From NCBI GenBank assembly GCA_025357895.1, contig JANYLL010000349.1, forward strand, positions 1 to 6,452: a DNA stretch of 6,452 nucleotides. The letters run 5' to 3'. The notes under the pieces were generated by a model. It made no database searches. It was not told the DNA's origin and was given only the letters and a program-made list of their open reading frames with translations. Made by a program: the position numbers and the translations under genes. This DNA is from Ignavibacteriota bacterium. Lineage in GTDB: Bacteria > Bacteroidota > Ignavibacteria > Palsa-1295. Shown piece after piece: positions 1-5,774 of this stretch (positions are counted from its first letter, which is position 1; every line of letters starts with the position of its first letter).

Positions 1-695
1 CGCTTTTCGGAGGATTAACTGCTATCACTGCATTGACTATCATAACTGATTATGAATCATGGCAGTATTTCAAAAAGCCTTATGATAAGAATGAGATTTT
101 TCGTAAAGTTAATAATGTTACTTCTTATCTCGGAGATGGAAAAATACAATTTGGAATTGCTGCTGCGTATGCTCTATATGGATTCGTATTTAACGATGAT
201 CGGGCGATCCGAACCGCAAGTCAGGTAGCAGAAGTTATTCTTGCATCAGGCGGAGTCGTGCAACTGCTCAAGCATTTGACAGGAAGAGAAAGTCCTTTTA
301 CTGCTACGACGCCAACAAGTAGATGGAATTTCTTTCCTAATCAAATCGAATATTTAAAACATGTTCCGCATTATGATGCATTTCCTTCAGGTCATATTGC
401 AACCGCCCTTGCAACGCTTACAGTTATTGCAGAAAATTATCCGGAAAAGCCGTGGATAAAATATGTAGGCTATCCAATAGTTGCTTCAATTGCTGTCGGG
501 TTGGTTTCTACAAGTATACATTGGTGGAGTGATATTCCCCTTGGAATGGTGCTTGGTTACAGTTTCGGAGTTCTTGTCTCTCATCAGCAAGAGCATAATG
601 CTGACTTACAAAGCTCTTCCTTTATGCAATCCTCGTTGAATTTTGCAGTGATGGGAGACGGAGTGCCTGGGCTCAGATTCACGCTTCAATGGTAG
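1..695 (+). CDS. PAP2-family (type 2 phosphatidic acid phosphatase-like) membrane protein, 5' end outside window
   Basis: The frame is open from the first base, and the residues before the TTG at 33 (LFGGLTAITAL) look like real membrane-helix sequence, so the true start lies upstream and the gene is 5'-truncated by the window. PAP2 enzymes remove phosphate from lipid phosphates such as phosphatidic acid, PGP or undecaprenyl pyrophosphate. Three family blocks are visible: a KHLTGRESP block at 270-296, a PSGH block with the acid/base histidine at 384-395, and HWWSD with the nucleophile histidine at 519-521 and its aspartate at 531-533. Hydrophobic helices surround the blocks. Two phosphate-binding arginines of the consensus (KX6RP and SRX5HX3D) are replaced: RP reads SP and SR reads GL. 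The last ~20 residues are not helical and end in GLRFTLQW, rather like a beta-strand. The family is clear; substrate and activity are not. Confidence 0.85.
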   Translation, partial: LFGGLTAITALTIITDYESWQYFKKPYDKNEIFRKVNNVTSYLGDGKIQFGIAAAYALYGFVFNDDRAIRTASQVAEVILASGGVVQLLKHLTGRESPFTATTPTSRWNFFPNQIEYLKHVPHYDAFPSGHIATALATLTVIAENYPEKPWIKYVGYPIVASIAVGLVSTSIHWWSDIPLGMVLGYSFGVLVSHQQEHNADLQSSSFMQSSLNFAVMGDGVPGLRFTLQW

Positions 696-758
696 GGGCG
701 ACCAATTTCTTCGTAAATTTGAAAGAATTCGTTCAGTAGTTATAATAATTACAACATT

Positions 759-1769
759 ATGTCAGACATACTTCTTGAAGTTAAAGGGCTAAAAAAGTAC
801 TTTCCGATCAAACAAGGGATTTTCTCTAAGACCGTCGGCAATGTAAAAGCGGTTGATGACGTATCCTTTACGATCAGAAGAGGCGAGACTCTCGGTTTAG
901 TCGGTGAATCCGGTTGCGGTAAGACTACAACGGGACGCTGTATTTTGCGTCTCGTCGAACCGACTGCGGGGTATGTGAAATTCGAAGGCGAAGAAGTGAC
1001 GACGATGAATCAGCAGCGCCTCCGCGAGATGCGCCGTCAGATGCAGATAATTTTTCAGGACCCGTATTCATCGCTTAATCCTCGCATTACTGTCGGCGGA
1101 ATGCTTACTGAGATTCTGAAGGTACACGGACTTCGTAAAACTGATGCTGAAATTAAAGATCGCGTTGAAGAGTTACTTCAAACGGTTGGCTTAAGCCCTT
1201 TGCATGCAAGAAGATACCCGCACGAATTTTCCGGCGGTCAGCGTCAACGTATCGGTATTGCCAGAGCACTTTCTGTCGAACCGAAATTTATTGTTTGCGA
1301 TGAACCAGTTAGTGCATTAGATGTATCAATTCAGTCGCAGGTCTTAAATCTTTTGATGGATTTGCAGGAGAAGTTAGGATTAACGTATCTATTTATTGCC
1401 CACGATCTTTCAGTTGTTAAACACATATCCGATCGTGTTGCCGTTATGTATCTCGGTGAGATCGTCGAGATCACTGATTACAAATCCCTTTACGCTGCCC
1501 CAAAAGCGCCTTATACCCAGGCACTGCTTTCAGCTGTACCAATTGCCAATCCGAGAGCAAAACGCGAGCGCATTGTACTGACCGGAGACGTGCCAAGTCC
1601 GGCGAATGCGCCATCTGGATGTTATTTCCATCCGCGTTGCCCGCAAGCTTTCGGAGATTGCAATTCGGTTCATCCGGAGCTTATTGATGATAGCGAAGGG
1701 CATATGGTGCGATGTCTGCTTTATCCAAATAGCTATCCGGCAGGATCACAGGTTGCTAAAGCGGCATAA
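759..1769 (+). CDS. Oligopeptide/dipeptide ABC transporter ATP-binding protein, OppF/DppF type
   Basis: This 336-residue cytoplasmic ATPase would power an inner-membrane peptide (or nickel/sugar) importer of the Opp/Dpp class. In order it shows Walker A GESGCGKTT (residues 49-57), the Q-loop FQDP (99-102), the ABC signature FSGGQRQR (157-164), Walker B FIVCDEP (177-183), the D-loop SALD (185-188) and the switch histidine in IAHD (H215). The C-terminal oligopeptide-transporter extension follows, with PYTQALLSAVP (251-261) and four cysteines at 288, 294, 301 and 319, a spacing typical of OppD/OppF tails and compatible with an iron-sulfur site. Length and domain order are normal for OppF/DppF, so the gene is intact. 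The ATG at 759 fits the usual N-terminus (ILLEVKGLKKYFPI) and has no Shine-Dalgarno sequence. No permease, binding protein or OppD partner lies in the window, so the transported substrate cannot be assigned. Confidence 0.93.
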   Translation: MSDILLEVKGLKKYFPIKQGIFSKTVGNVKAVDDVSFTIRRGETLGLVGESGCGKTTTGRCILRLVEPTAGYVKFEGEEVTTMNQQRLREMRRQMQIIFQDPYSSLNPRITVGGMLTEILKVHGLRKTDAEIKDRVEELLQTVGLSPLHARRYPHEFSGGQRQRIGIARALSVEPKFIVCDEPVSALDVSIQSQVLNLLMDLQEKLGLTYLFIAHDLSVVKHISDRVAVMYLGEIVEITDYKSLYAAPKAPYTQALLSAVPIANPRAKRERIVLTGDVPSPANAPSGCYFHPRCPQAFGDCNSVHPELIDDSEGHMVRCLLYPNSYPAGSQVAKAA

Positions 1770-1779
1770 CTTTCTAAGA

Positions 1780-1799
1780 ATTCTGTGCGTACACAGAAT
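1780..1799 (+). terminator. Possible terminator hairpin after the ABC ATPase gene
   Basis: A perfect 8-bp inverted repeat (ATTCTGTG, 4-base loop CGTA, CACAGAAT) begins 10 bases after the ATPase stop codon. There is no downstream run of T (the next bases are GAAAAATATTTTC), so it is not a canonical intrinsic terminator. It could be a weak terminator, an mRNA 3'-end stabiliser or an operator palindrome for the genes downstream. Its position at the end of a gene is the main reason for the call. Confidence 0.35.
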
Positions 1800-1819
1800 G
1801 AAAAATATTTTCATAAATT

Positions 1820-1924
1820 ATGAAGAAATTCTTTAGAAAAATGTTTCTGAGTTTATTACTGATAGGCTTAATCACTCTAGTAAACCATATATTGCCTGGC
1901 TCTTCGCTAGAAAAGCTTTGGTAA
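1820..1924 (+). CDS. Putative small single-pass membrane protein (34 aa)
   Basis: An ATG at 1820 opens a 34-codon frame ending in TAA at 1922-1924: a basic N-terminus (MKKFFRK), a hydrophobic stretch at about residues 8-25 (MFLSLLLIGLITLV then NHI), and a short polar tail PGSSLEKLW. This is the layout of a small inner-membrane protein with a signal anchor. It fills most of the 165-base gap before the phosphatidyltransferase and ends only 10 bases before that start codon, as a co-transcribed gene would. No Shine-Dalgarno sequence is present, but the neighbours lack one too. I do not recognise the protein. It could be a small regulator or partner of the downstream enzyme, an upstream ORF affecting its translation, or a chance frame; a short ORF in AT-rich DNA can look like this by accident. 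Confidence 0.45.
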   Translation: MKKFFRKMFLSLLLIGLITLVNHILPGSSLEKLW

Positions 1925-1934
1925 GTCAACCCTC

Positions 1935-2504
1935 ATGGCTGACTCTTCCGATCTTTACGCTTCCGATAGAATTCTGACGCTGTCGAATAGCATCAGTTTC
2001 TTCCGTATCCTTCTGGCATTTCCGACAGTCTTTTTTTTCCTTCAGGGCGATCTTGCCGTTACCGGATCTCTAATGGTTTTTGCTTATATTACTGATCTTT
2101 TGGACGGTTACATTGCTCGTAAAACAAACACGATCTCTGAATTCGGTAAGGCGATCGATCCTATAGCCGATAAAATATTTGTTGCAGCACTGATTATAGC
2201 AATGGTTACTAAGGATATGGTGCCTTTGTGGTTTGTTCTAATTCTTGTAGGAAAAGATATATTGACATTGCTCGGAGTGCTCGCAGTTCAAAAAAAGATA
2301 GGTGCTGTACTGCCTTCGAATTATTGGGGTAAGTCTGCGATATTACTGACAATAATCTGCCTTTTTCTTGCCATACGCGGAGTTTCCCAGGATGTTTTAG
2401 TGTTTGGTTGGATTGCTTCGAGCGTGCTTTTGATCATCTCATTTGTTATCTATGCCATCCGCGCTCTGAAGCTTATCAAAAATACAAACGAAGTACAAGG
2501 CTAA
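1935..2504 (+). CDS. pgsA: CDP-alcohol phosphatidyltransferase, probably phosphatidylglycerophosphate synthase (PgsA-like)
   Basis: Enzymes of this integral membrane family join a CDP-activated lipid to an alcohol. PgsA makes phosphatidylglycerol phosphate from CDP-diacylglycerol and glycerol-3-phosphate. The 189-residue protein contains the complete catalytic signature D-x2-DG-x2-AR-x8-G-x3-D-x3-D, at D54, D57-G58, A61-R62, G71, D75 and D79; these aspartates hold the metal ions and the CDP group. Before it is the typical LSNSISFFRILLA helix (16-28), and four or more hydrophobic helices follow. The conserved-looking GKSA (132-135) corresponds to a basic patch common in PgsA-like members. Length fits PgsA (about 180-200). 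The ATG at 1935 is the first start after an in-frame stop at 1908 and has no Shine-Dalgarno sequence. The stop is 48 bases before ftsY. The family is certain; PgsA rather than another CDP-alcohol transferase is likely but not proved, since the acceptor cannot be read from the motif. Confidence 0.9.
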   Translation: MADSSDLYASDRILTLSNSISFFRILLAFPTVFFFLQGDLAVTGSLMVFAYITDLLDGYIARKTNTISEFGKAIDPIADKIFVAALIIAMVTKDMVPLWFVLILVGKDILTLLGVLAVQKKIGAVLPSNYWGKSAILLTIICLFLAIRGVSQDVLVFGWIASSVLLIISFVIYAIRALKLIKNTNEVQG

Positions 2505-2509
2505 TTTTT

Positions 2510-2544
2510 TTAGCTTTTCGCTTTTCGCTTTTAGCTTTTCGCTT
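2510..2544 (+). repeat. Tandem heptamer array TT(A/C)GCTT x5 in front of ftsY
   Basis: Five exact 7-base units follow each other without gaps: TTAGCTT, TTCGCTT, TTCGCTT, TTAGCTT, TTCGCTT. Only the third base varies. The array begins 5 bases after the pgsA-like stop codon and ends 8 bases before the ftsY ATG, so it occupies nearly the whole spacer and the place where a ribosome binding site would be. The first unit can also pair with the end of pgsA (2497-2504 with 2510-2517, loop T5, one G-U pair), giving a weak T-rich hairpin over the stop codon. Comparable heptanucleotide arrays (STRR sequences) are known from cyanobacteria; no function can be read here. Confidence 0.85.
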
Positions 2545-2552
2545 TGTTCAAA

Positions 2553-3551
2553 ATGGGTTTTTTCGATAAATTCAAAATCTCTCGCCTTAAGGAAGGACTT
2601 GCAAAGACACAGGAAAATCTTGTGCGCAAGTTCACGCGTATTTTGCACCGGTCCCGCAAGATAGATGATGAACTCCTTGCTGAGATAGAAGAGACATTAC
2701 TGCTTGCCGATGTTGGATTTGCGACGACAGAGCAGATCATGAAAAATATAGTTGACGGGATGGCGAAAATGCATTGGACTGATGCCTCGCAGCTTCGCGA
2801 TGAATTGCGAAACGAGATCACTAAGGCACTGACTCATCACGGGGAATTTATTTCATCGGAAGATCCCTTCGCTCTTGCTGCTGGTAAAAAACCTTATGTC
2901 ATTATGGTGATCGGAGTTAATGGAGTAGGCAAGACAACGACGATCGGTAAGCTTGCGTATAATTATCGTAATGCCGGAAAAAAAGTAGTTGTCGGTGCAG
3001 CAGATACTTTCCGCGCTGCTGCGAATTCCCAGCTTGAAGTTTGGGCAGAGCGCGCCGGAGTGGATATTATCCAGCAGCATCACGGAGCTGATCCATCGGC
3101 AGTTGCGTACGATACGATCCAATCGGCAATATCGAAAGATGCAGATATTGTGCTTATTGATACGGCAGGACGCTTACATAACAAATCCCACTTAATGGCA
3201 GAGCTTGAGAAAATGACGCGCGTTATGAGGAAGCTCATGCCGGGGACGCCAAATGAGATCTTGCTCGCTCTTGATGCTACCACCGGACAAAATGCATTAC
3301 AGCAGGCAAAAGAATTTACGAAGGTTGCACCGATCACCGGATTGATCTTAACAAAACTTGACGGTACCGCAAAAGGCGGAGTTGTGATCGCGCTTGCAAA
3401 TGAAATGAAAATTCCTGTAAAATATATCGGAGTCGGCGAACAGATCGATGACTTGCAACCATTTGATCCACAGGAATTTGCAAAAGCATTATTCGGCGAA
3501 GAAGCATTCAAGGGAGAAGAGTACACCGTTGAAGAGGAAATAAAAGCATAA
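2553..3551 (+). CDS. ftsY: Signal recognition particle receptor FtsY
   Basis: FtsY is the SRP receptor GTPase. It docks ribosome-nascent-chain-SRP complexes at the membrane, and mutual GTP hydrolysis with Ffh releases the chain to the SecYEG translocon. The 332-residue protein starts MGFFDKFK, the usual beginning of short FtsY proteins, followed by the helical N domain (to about 100, with LLLADVG) and the NG GTPase: G1 GVNGVGKTTT (121-130), DTFRAAA (151-157), DTAGR (203-207), TKLDGTAKGG (267-276) and the closing GVGEQIDDLQPF (293-304). The acidic A domain of the E. coli protein is absent, as in many bacteria. The ATG at 2553 is preferred over an in-frame TTG at 2544, which lies inside the heptamer array and would add only three residues (MFK). 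The gene is intact. Its neighbour makes anionic lipid that FtsY binds. Confidence 0.97.
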   Translation: MGFFDKFKISRLKEGLAKTQENLVRKFTRILHRSRKIDDELLAEIEETLLLADVGFATTEQIMKNIVDGMAKMHWTDASQLRDELRNEITKALTHHGEFISSEDPFALAAGKKPYVIMVIGVNGVGKTTTIGKLAYNYRNAGKKVVVGAADTFRAAANSQLEVWAERAGVDIIQQHHGADPSAVAYDTIQSAISKDADIVLIDTAGRLHNKSHLMAELEKMTRVMRKLMPGTPNEILLALDATTGQNALQQAKEFTKVAPITGLILTKLDGTAKGGVVIALANEMKIPVKYIGVGEQIDDLQPFDPQEFAKALFGEEAFKGEEYTVEEEIKA

Positions 3552-3557
3552 ATATAG

Positions 3558-3628
3558 TCGTTAGTCTTTAGTTGTTAATCGTTAACAGAATAACAATTTA
3601 AGAACTAACGATTAATGACTAAAGACTA
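3558..3628 (+). repeat. Converging heptamer arrays forming a 23-bp hairpin between ftsY and mutL
   Basis: Bases 3558-3585 are four period-7 units (TCGTTAG, TCTTTAG, TTGTTAA, TCGTTAA). Bases 3625-3598, read on the minus strand, are four more (TCTTTAG, TCATTAA, TCGTTAG, TTCTTAA). The arms 3562-3584 and 3606-3628 are complementary over 23 positions with two adjacent mismatches, and both become G-U pairs in RNA, so the transcript could form an uninterrupted 23-bp stem with a 21-base loop. The stem ends four bases before the preferred mutL ATG and contains no Shine-Dalgarno sequence or following T run, so it is not a classical terminator. It might act on mutL translation, on mRNA processing between the genes, or merely be a repeat. 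Confidence 0.85.
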
Positions 3629-3632
3629 CCCC

Positions 3633-5555
3633 ATGTCCATTATTCACAGACTTTCGCCGACATTGGCGCAGAAGATCGCAGCAGGCGAAGTTGTTACTCG
3701 TCCGGAATCGGTTGTCAAGGAATTAGTAGAAAATTCTTTGGATTCAGGTGCGCAGACGATCACCATAGTGATCAAGCAGGCAGGTCGCGCGCTTATTCAA
3801 GTTGTCGATGACGGCGCAGGAATGTCTCGCGAAGACGCTGAGCTATCGATTGAGCGCCATGCAACAAGCAAGCTTAATGAATTTGACGATCTGGAAAAAC
3901 TACGCACGTATGGTTTTCGCGGCGAGGCATTAGCATCTATTGCATCAGTTTCGCAGTTTGAAATGCGGACTCGCAGAAGAGAAGATGAACTTGGTACTTT
4001 TATTAAGCTCGAAGCAGGGATCAAAAGAGAAATTCGCTCGGAAGCTTGCGACGAAGGTACGGCGATCATGATCCGCACACTGTTTTTCAATGTTCCTGCC
4101 CGCAGAAAGTTTATGAAAAGCGAGGCAACGGAATTCAAACACATTGTTGATACTGTTACCCGCGCGGCTATGAGCAATCCGCATGTACGTTTTGTTCTGG
4201 TCAGCGATCACGATTGCGTATTCGATCTTCCTGCTTTTCGTCCGCTGCCCGAACGCATCGAGCAAATATATGGAGCGAATTTGCGCCGCGCACTTCTGCC
4301 TGTTGAAAACGTTACGCAACAATTTCATTTACACGGATTTATCAGCGCGCCAAGTTTTGTAAAGCGCGTTCGCACCGAACAGCTTTTCTTTGTCAATGGC
4401 AGACCTATCCATTCTTCGCGCGGACTTTCATTTGCAGTATCGAATGCGTATGAGCATCTCGTGGAAAAAGGTGCATTTCCTTCATGTTTTCTTTTTATTG
4501 ATATTGATCCTGCGAAGATCGATGTGAATGTTCATCCGCAAAAATTAGAGATAAAGTTTGAAGATGAACGTGCCATCATCGATGAAGTGCGTCATACGCT
4601 GACAAATATTTTGCAGCGCGCTTCGCAGCAAAATGCTTCCGAAGGAGCGATGGCTCCGGAAATGCAGATGCCTGCTGCGATCAATCAGGGCGAACGTGCC
4701 AGGTTGCGCTATCCTGAATATGGAACGGCAATTACGGCAAAGCCAACAGGATTTGAAAAAATACCGATAGGCAAACCGCCGATTCCGAGCAATGGCACGC
4801 AGACATTAGATAGGCTTTTCGGAAAAACATCGCAGGATCTTTTCGGGAATTCATCTTCGCGTCTTGTGCCTTCTGAAACTCAAACCAGCGGCGACACTCC
4901 GCCGATAGGTAATCCTCCATCATCAGCGGCTGAGCGGAAAGCGATCGTATCGGAAGTATTTTCTGACCGTCCGACGCTTTGGCAGATGCATAATAAATAT
5001 ATTTTCTGCCAGATCAAATCGGGCATCATGATCATTGACCAACACGTTGCGCATGAACGTGTGCTCTATGAAAGAATTTTGCATTCACTTGAAGAAGGAT
5101 CATCTCTTTCACAAGAACTTCTTTTCCCACAAGCTGTCGAGTTATTGCCGCGCGAAGTGGCGCTTATTCGCGAGTTATCAGACCAGCTTGAGCGCTTCGG
5201 ATTTCATCTGCGCTTTTTCGGAGGCACATCTGTCGTTATTGATGCCGTCCCTGCTGATGTGAAAAGCGGAAGCGAGGAAACAATATTGCGTGAAATGCTG
5301 GAATCCTATGAAGAATTCGAACTCATCGGAACGTTCAGTTCTCGCGAAGCACTTGCAGCAGGATTTTCCTGCAAAGCTGCAATAAAATCCGGCGATAAAT
5401 TATCGCAGGAAGAAATGCATTCTCTCATCGAGCAATTATTCCAGACAAAAATGCCATACGTATGTCCTCATGGCAGACCAGTCGTCATTAAACTTGCCAC
5501 CGATGAGTTAGATAGAAGATTCGGAAGATCACCGGTGACAACGATGGAAGGGTAA
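3633..5555 (+). CDS. mutL: DNA mismatch repair protein MutL (endonuclease-proficient type)
   Basis: MutL couples mismatch recognition by MutS to strand removal. The 640-residue protein has the N-terminal GHKL ATPase: KELVENSLD with catalytic E30 and Mg-binding N34, DDGAG (59-63), ATSK (77-80), GFRGEAL (94-100), NVPARRKF (153-160), then VNGRP (254-258) and NVHPQK (299-304). A variable polar linker spans about 330-435. The C-terminal dimerisation/nuclease domain carries DQHVAHERVLYE (469-480; family DQHA-x2-E-x4-E), QELLFP (494-499), which fits the beta-clamp-binding pattern, SCKAAIKSGD (579-588), CPHGRP (611-616) and FGR (630-632). These metal-site motifs mark MutL of bacteria without MutH, which nicks DNA itself. 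The ATG at 3633 is chosen because MSIIHRLSPTLAQKIAAGEVV matches the family N-terminus. An in-frame ATG at 3615 would add six residues encoded by the repeat hairpin. Length is normal. Confidence 0.97.
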   Translation: MSIIHRLSPTLAQKIAAGEVVTRPESVVKELVENSLDSGAQTITIVIKQAGRALIQVVDDGAGMSREDAELSIERHATSKLNEFDDLEKLRTYGFRGEALASIASVSQFEMRTRRREDELGTFIKLEAGIKREIRSEACDEGTAIMIRTLFFNVPARRKFMKSEATEFKHIVDTVTRAAMSNPHVRFVLVSDHDCVFDLPAFRPLPERIEQIYGANLRRALLPVENVTQQFHLHGFISAPSFVKRVRTEQLFFVNGRPIHSSRGLSFAVSNAYEHLVEKGAFPSCFLFIDIDPAKIDVNVHPQKLEIKFEDERAIIDEVRHTLTNILQRASQQNASEGAMAPEMQMPAAINQGERARLRYPEYGTAITAKPTGFEKIPIGKPPIPSNGTQTLDRLFGKTSQDLFGNSSSRLVPSETQTSGDTPPIGNPPSSAAERKAIVSEVFSDRPTLWQMHNKYIFCQIKSGIMIIDQHVAHERVLYERILHSLEEGSSLSQELLFPQAVELLPREVALIRELSDQLERFGFHLRFFGGTSVVIDAVPADVKSGSEETILREMLESYEEFELIGTFSSREALAAGFSCKAAIKSGDKLSQEEMHSLIEQLFQTKMPYVCPHGRPVVIKLATDELDRRFGRSPVTTMEG

Positions 5556-5560
5556 CACTG

Positions 5561-5591
5561 TGTCATTGCAAGGAGTCGCGCAGCGATGACG
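5561..5591 (+). repeat. Partial copy of a GTCATTGC-type palindromic repeat
   Basis: A short palindrome follows the mutL stop by 6 bases: GTCATTGC (5562-5569) pairs with GCGATGAC (5583-5590) through eight positions, one of them G-T. The sequence resembles the GTCATTGCGAGGAG... intergenic repeats I recall from many bacterial genomes, but only one arm is present. It shares its TGTCATT head with the larger repeat 20 bases further on. It may serve as a weak 3'-end hairpin for mutL. Confidence 0.6.
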
Positions 5592-5609
5592 AAATTTCCC
5601 TGAGGTTAA

Positions 5610-5743
5610 GTGTCATTCTGAGAGTAGCGAAGCGGAACGAAGAATCCCGTTATCCTTGGCAATAAACTTTCTCTCAACCATCACGGGATTCTTCACTGCG
5701 CAAAAAATTGCTTTGCAGTTTTTTGCTCCGTTCAGAATGACAC
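5610..5743 (+). repeat. Complete 134-bp palindromic intergenic repeat (GTGTCATTCTGA / TCAGAATGACAC)
   Basis: Perfect 12-bp terminal inverted repeats (5610-5621 and 5732-5743) enclose a second perfect 12-bp inverted repeat, GAAGAATCCCGT (5639-5650) with ACGGGATTCTTC (5683-5694). Within the right half sits a separate hairpin (5700-5726): a 12-bp stem around GCAAAAAA/TTTTTTGC with a TTT loop and one G-T pair. The two halves between the inverted repeats differ in length (17 versus 37 bases) because of this hairpin. The ends match the GTCATTCTGAGCG...GAAGAATC class of dispersed REP/MITE-like repeats known to me from several phyla. There is no coding capacity. The structure would also fold strongly in RNA and could separate mutL transcription from the next gene. 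Confidence 0.85.
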
Positions 5744-5774
5744 ATTTAGAGAAGAATTTAAAAAAGATACAACA

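Noticed and set aside
714..721. TAAATTTG, matching the Bacteroidota -7 promoter pattern TAnnTTTG, upstream of the ABC ATPase gene
   Set aside because: No TTG-type -33 element lies at the right distance upstream, and the pattern is easily met by chance in AT-rich DNA.
2544..2552. Upstream TTG start for ftsY
   Set aside because: It lies at the end of the heptamer array; ATG at 2553 gives the typical MGFFDKFK start.
3080..3526. Long minus-strand ORF (148 codons) inside ftsY
   Set aside because: It is antisense to the conserved GTPase domain and its composition is that of a frame shadow.
2510..3628. CRISPR array or phage attachment sites suggested by repeats on both sides of ftsY
   Set aside because: The repeats are gapless heptamers without spacers, the two families differ in sequence, and the enclosed gene is an essential housekeeping gene.
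3615..3632. Upstream in-frame ATG for mutL
   Set aside because: The six extra residues (MTKDYP) are encoded by the repeat hairpin and are absent from the MutL family N-terminus, which matches from 3633.
3797..4328. Two overlapping minus-strand ORFs inside mutL
   Set aside because: Both are antisense to the conserved ATPase domain of MutL and overlap each other; no recognisable motifs.
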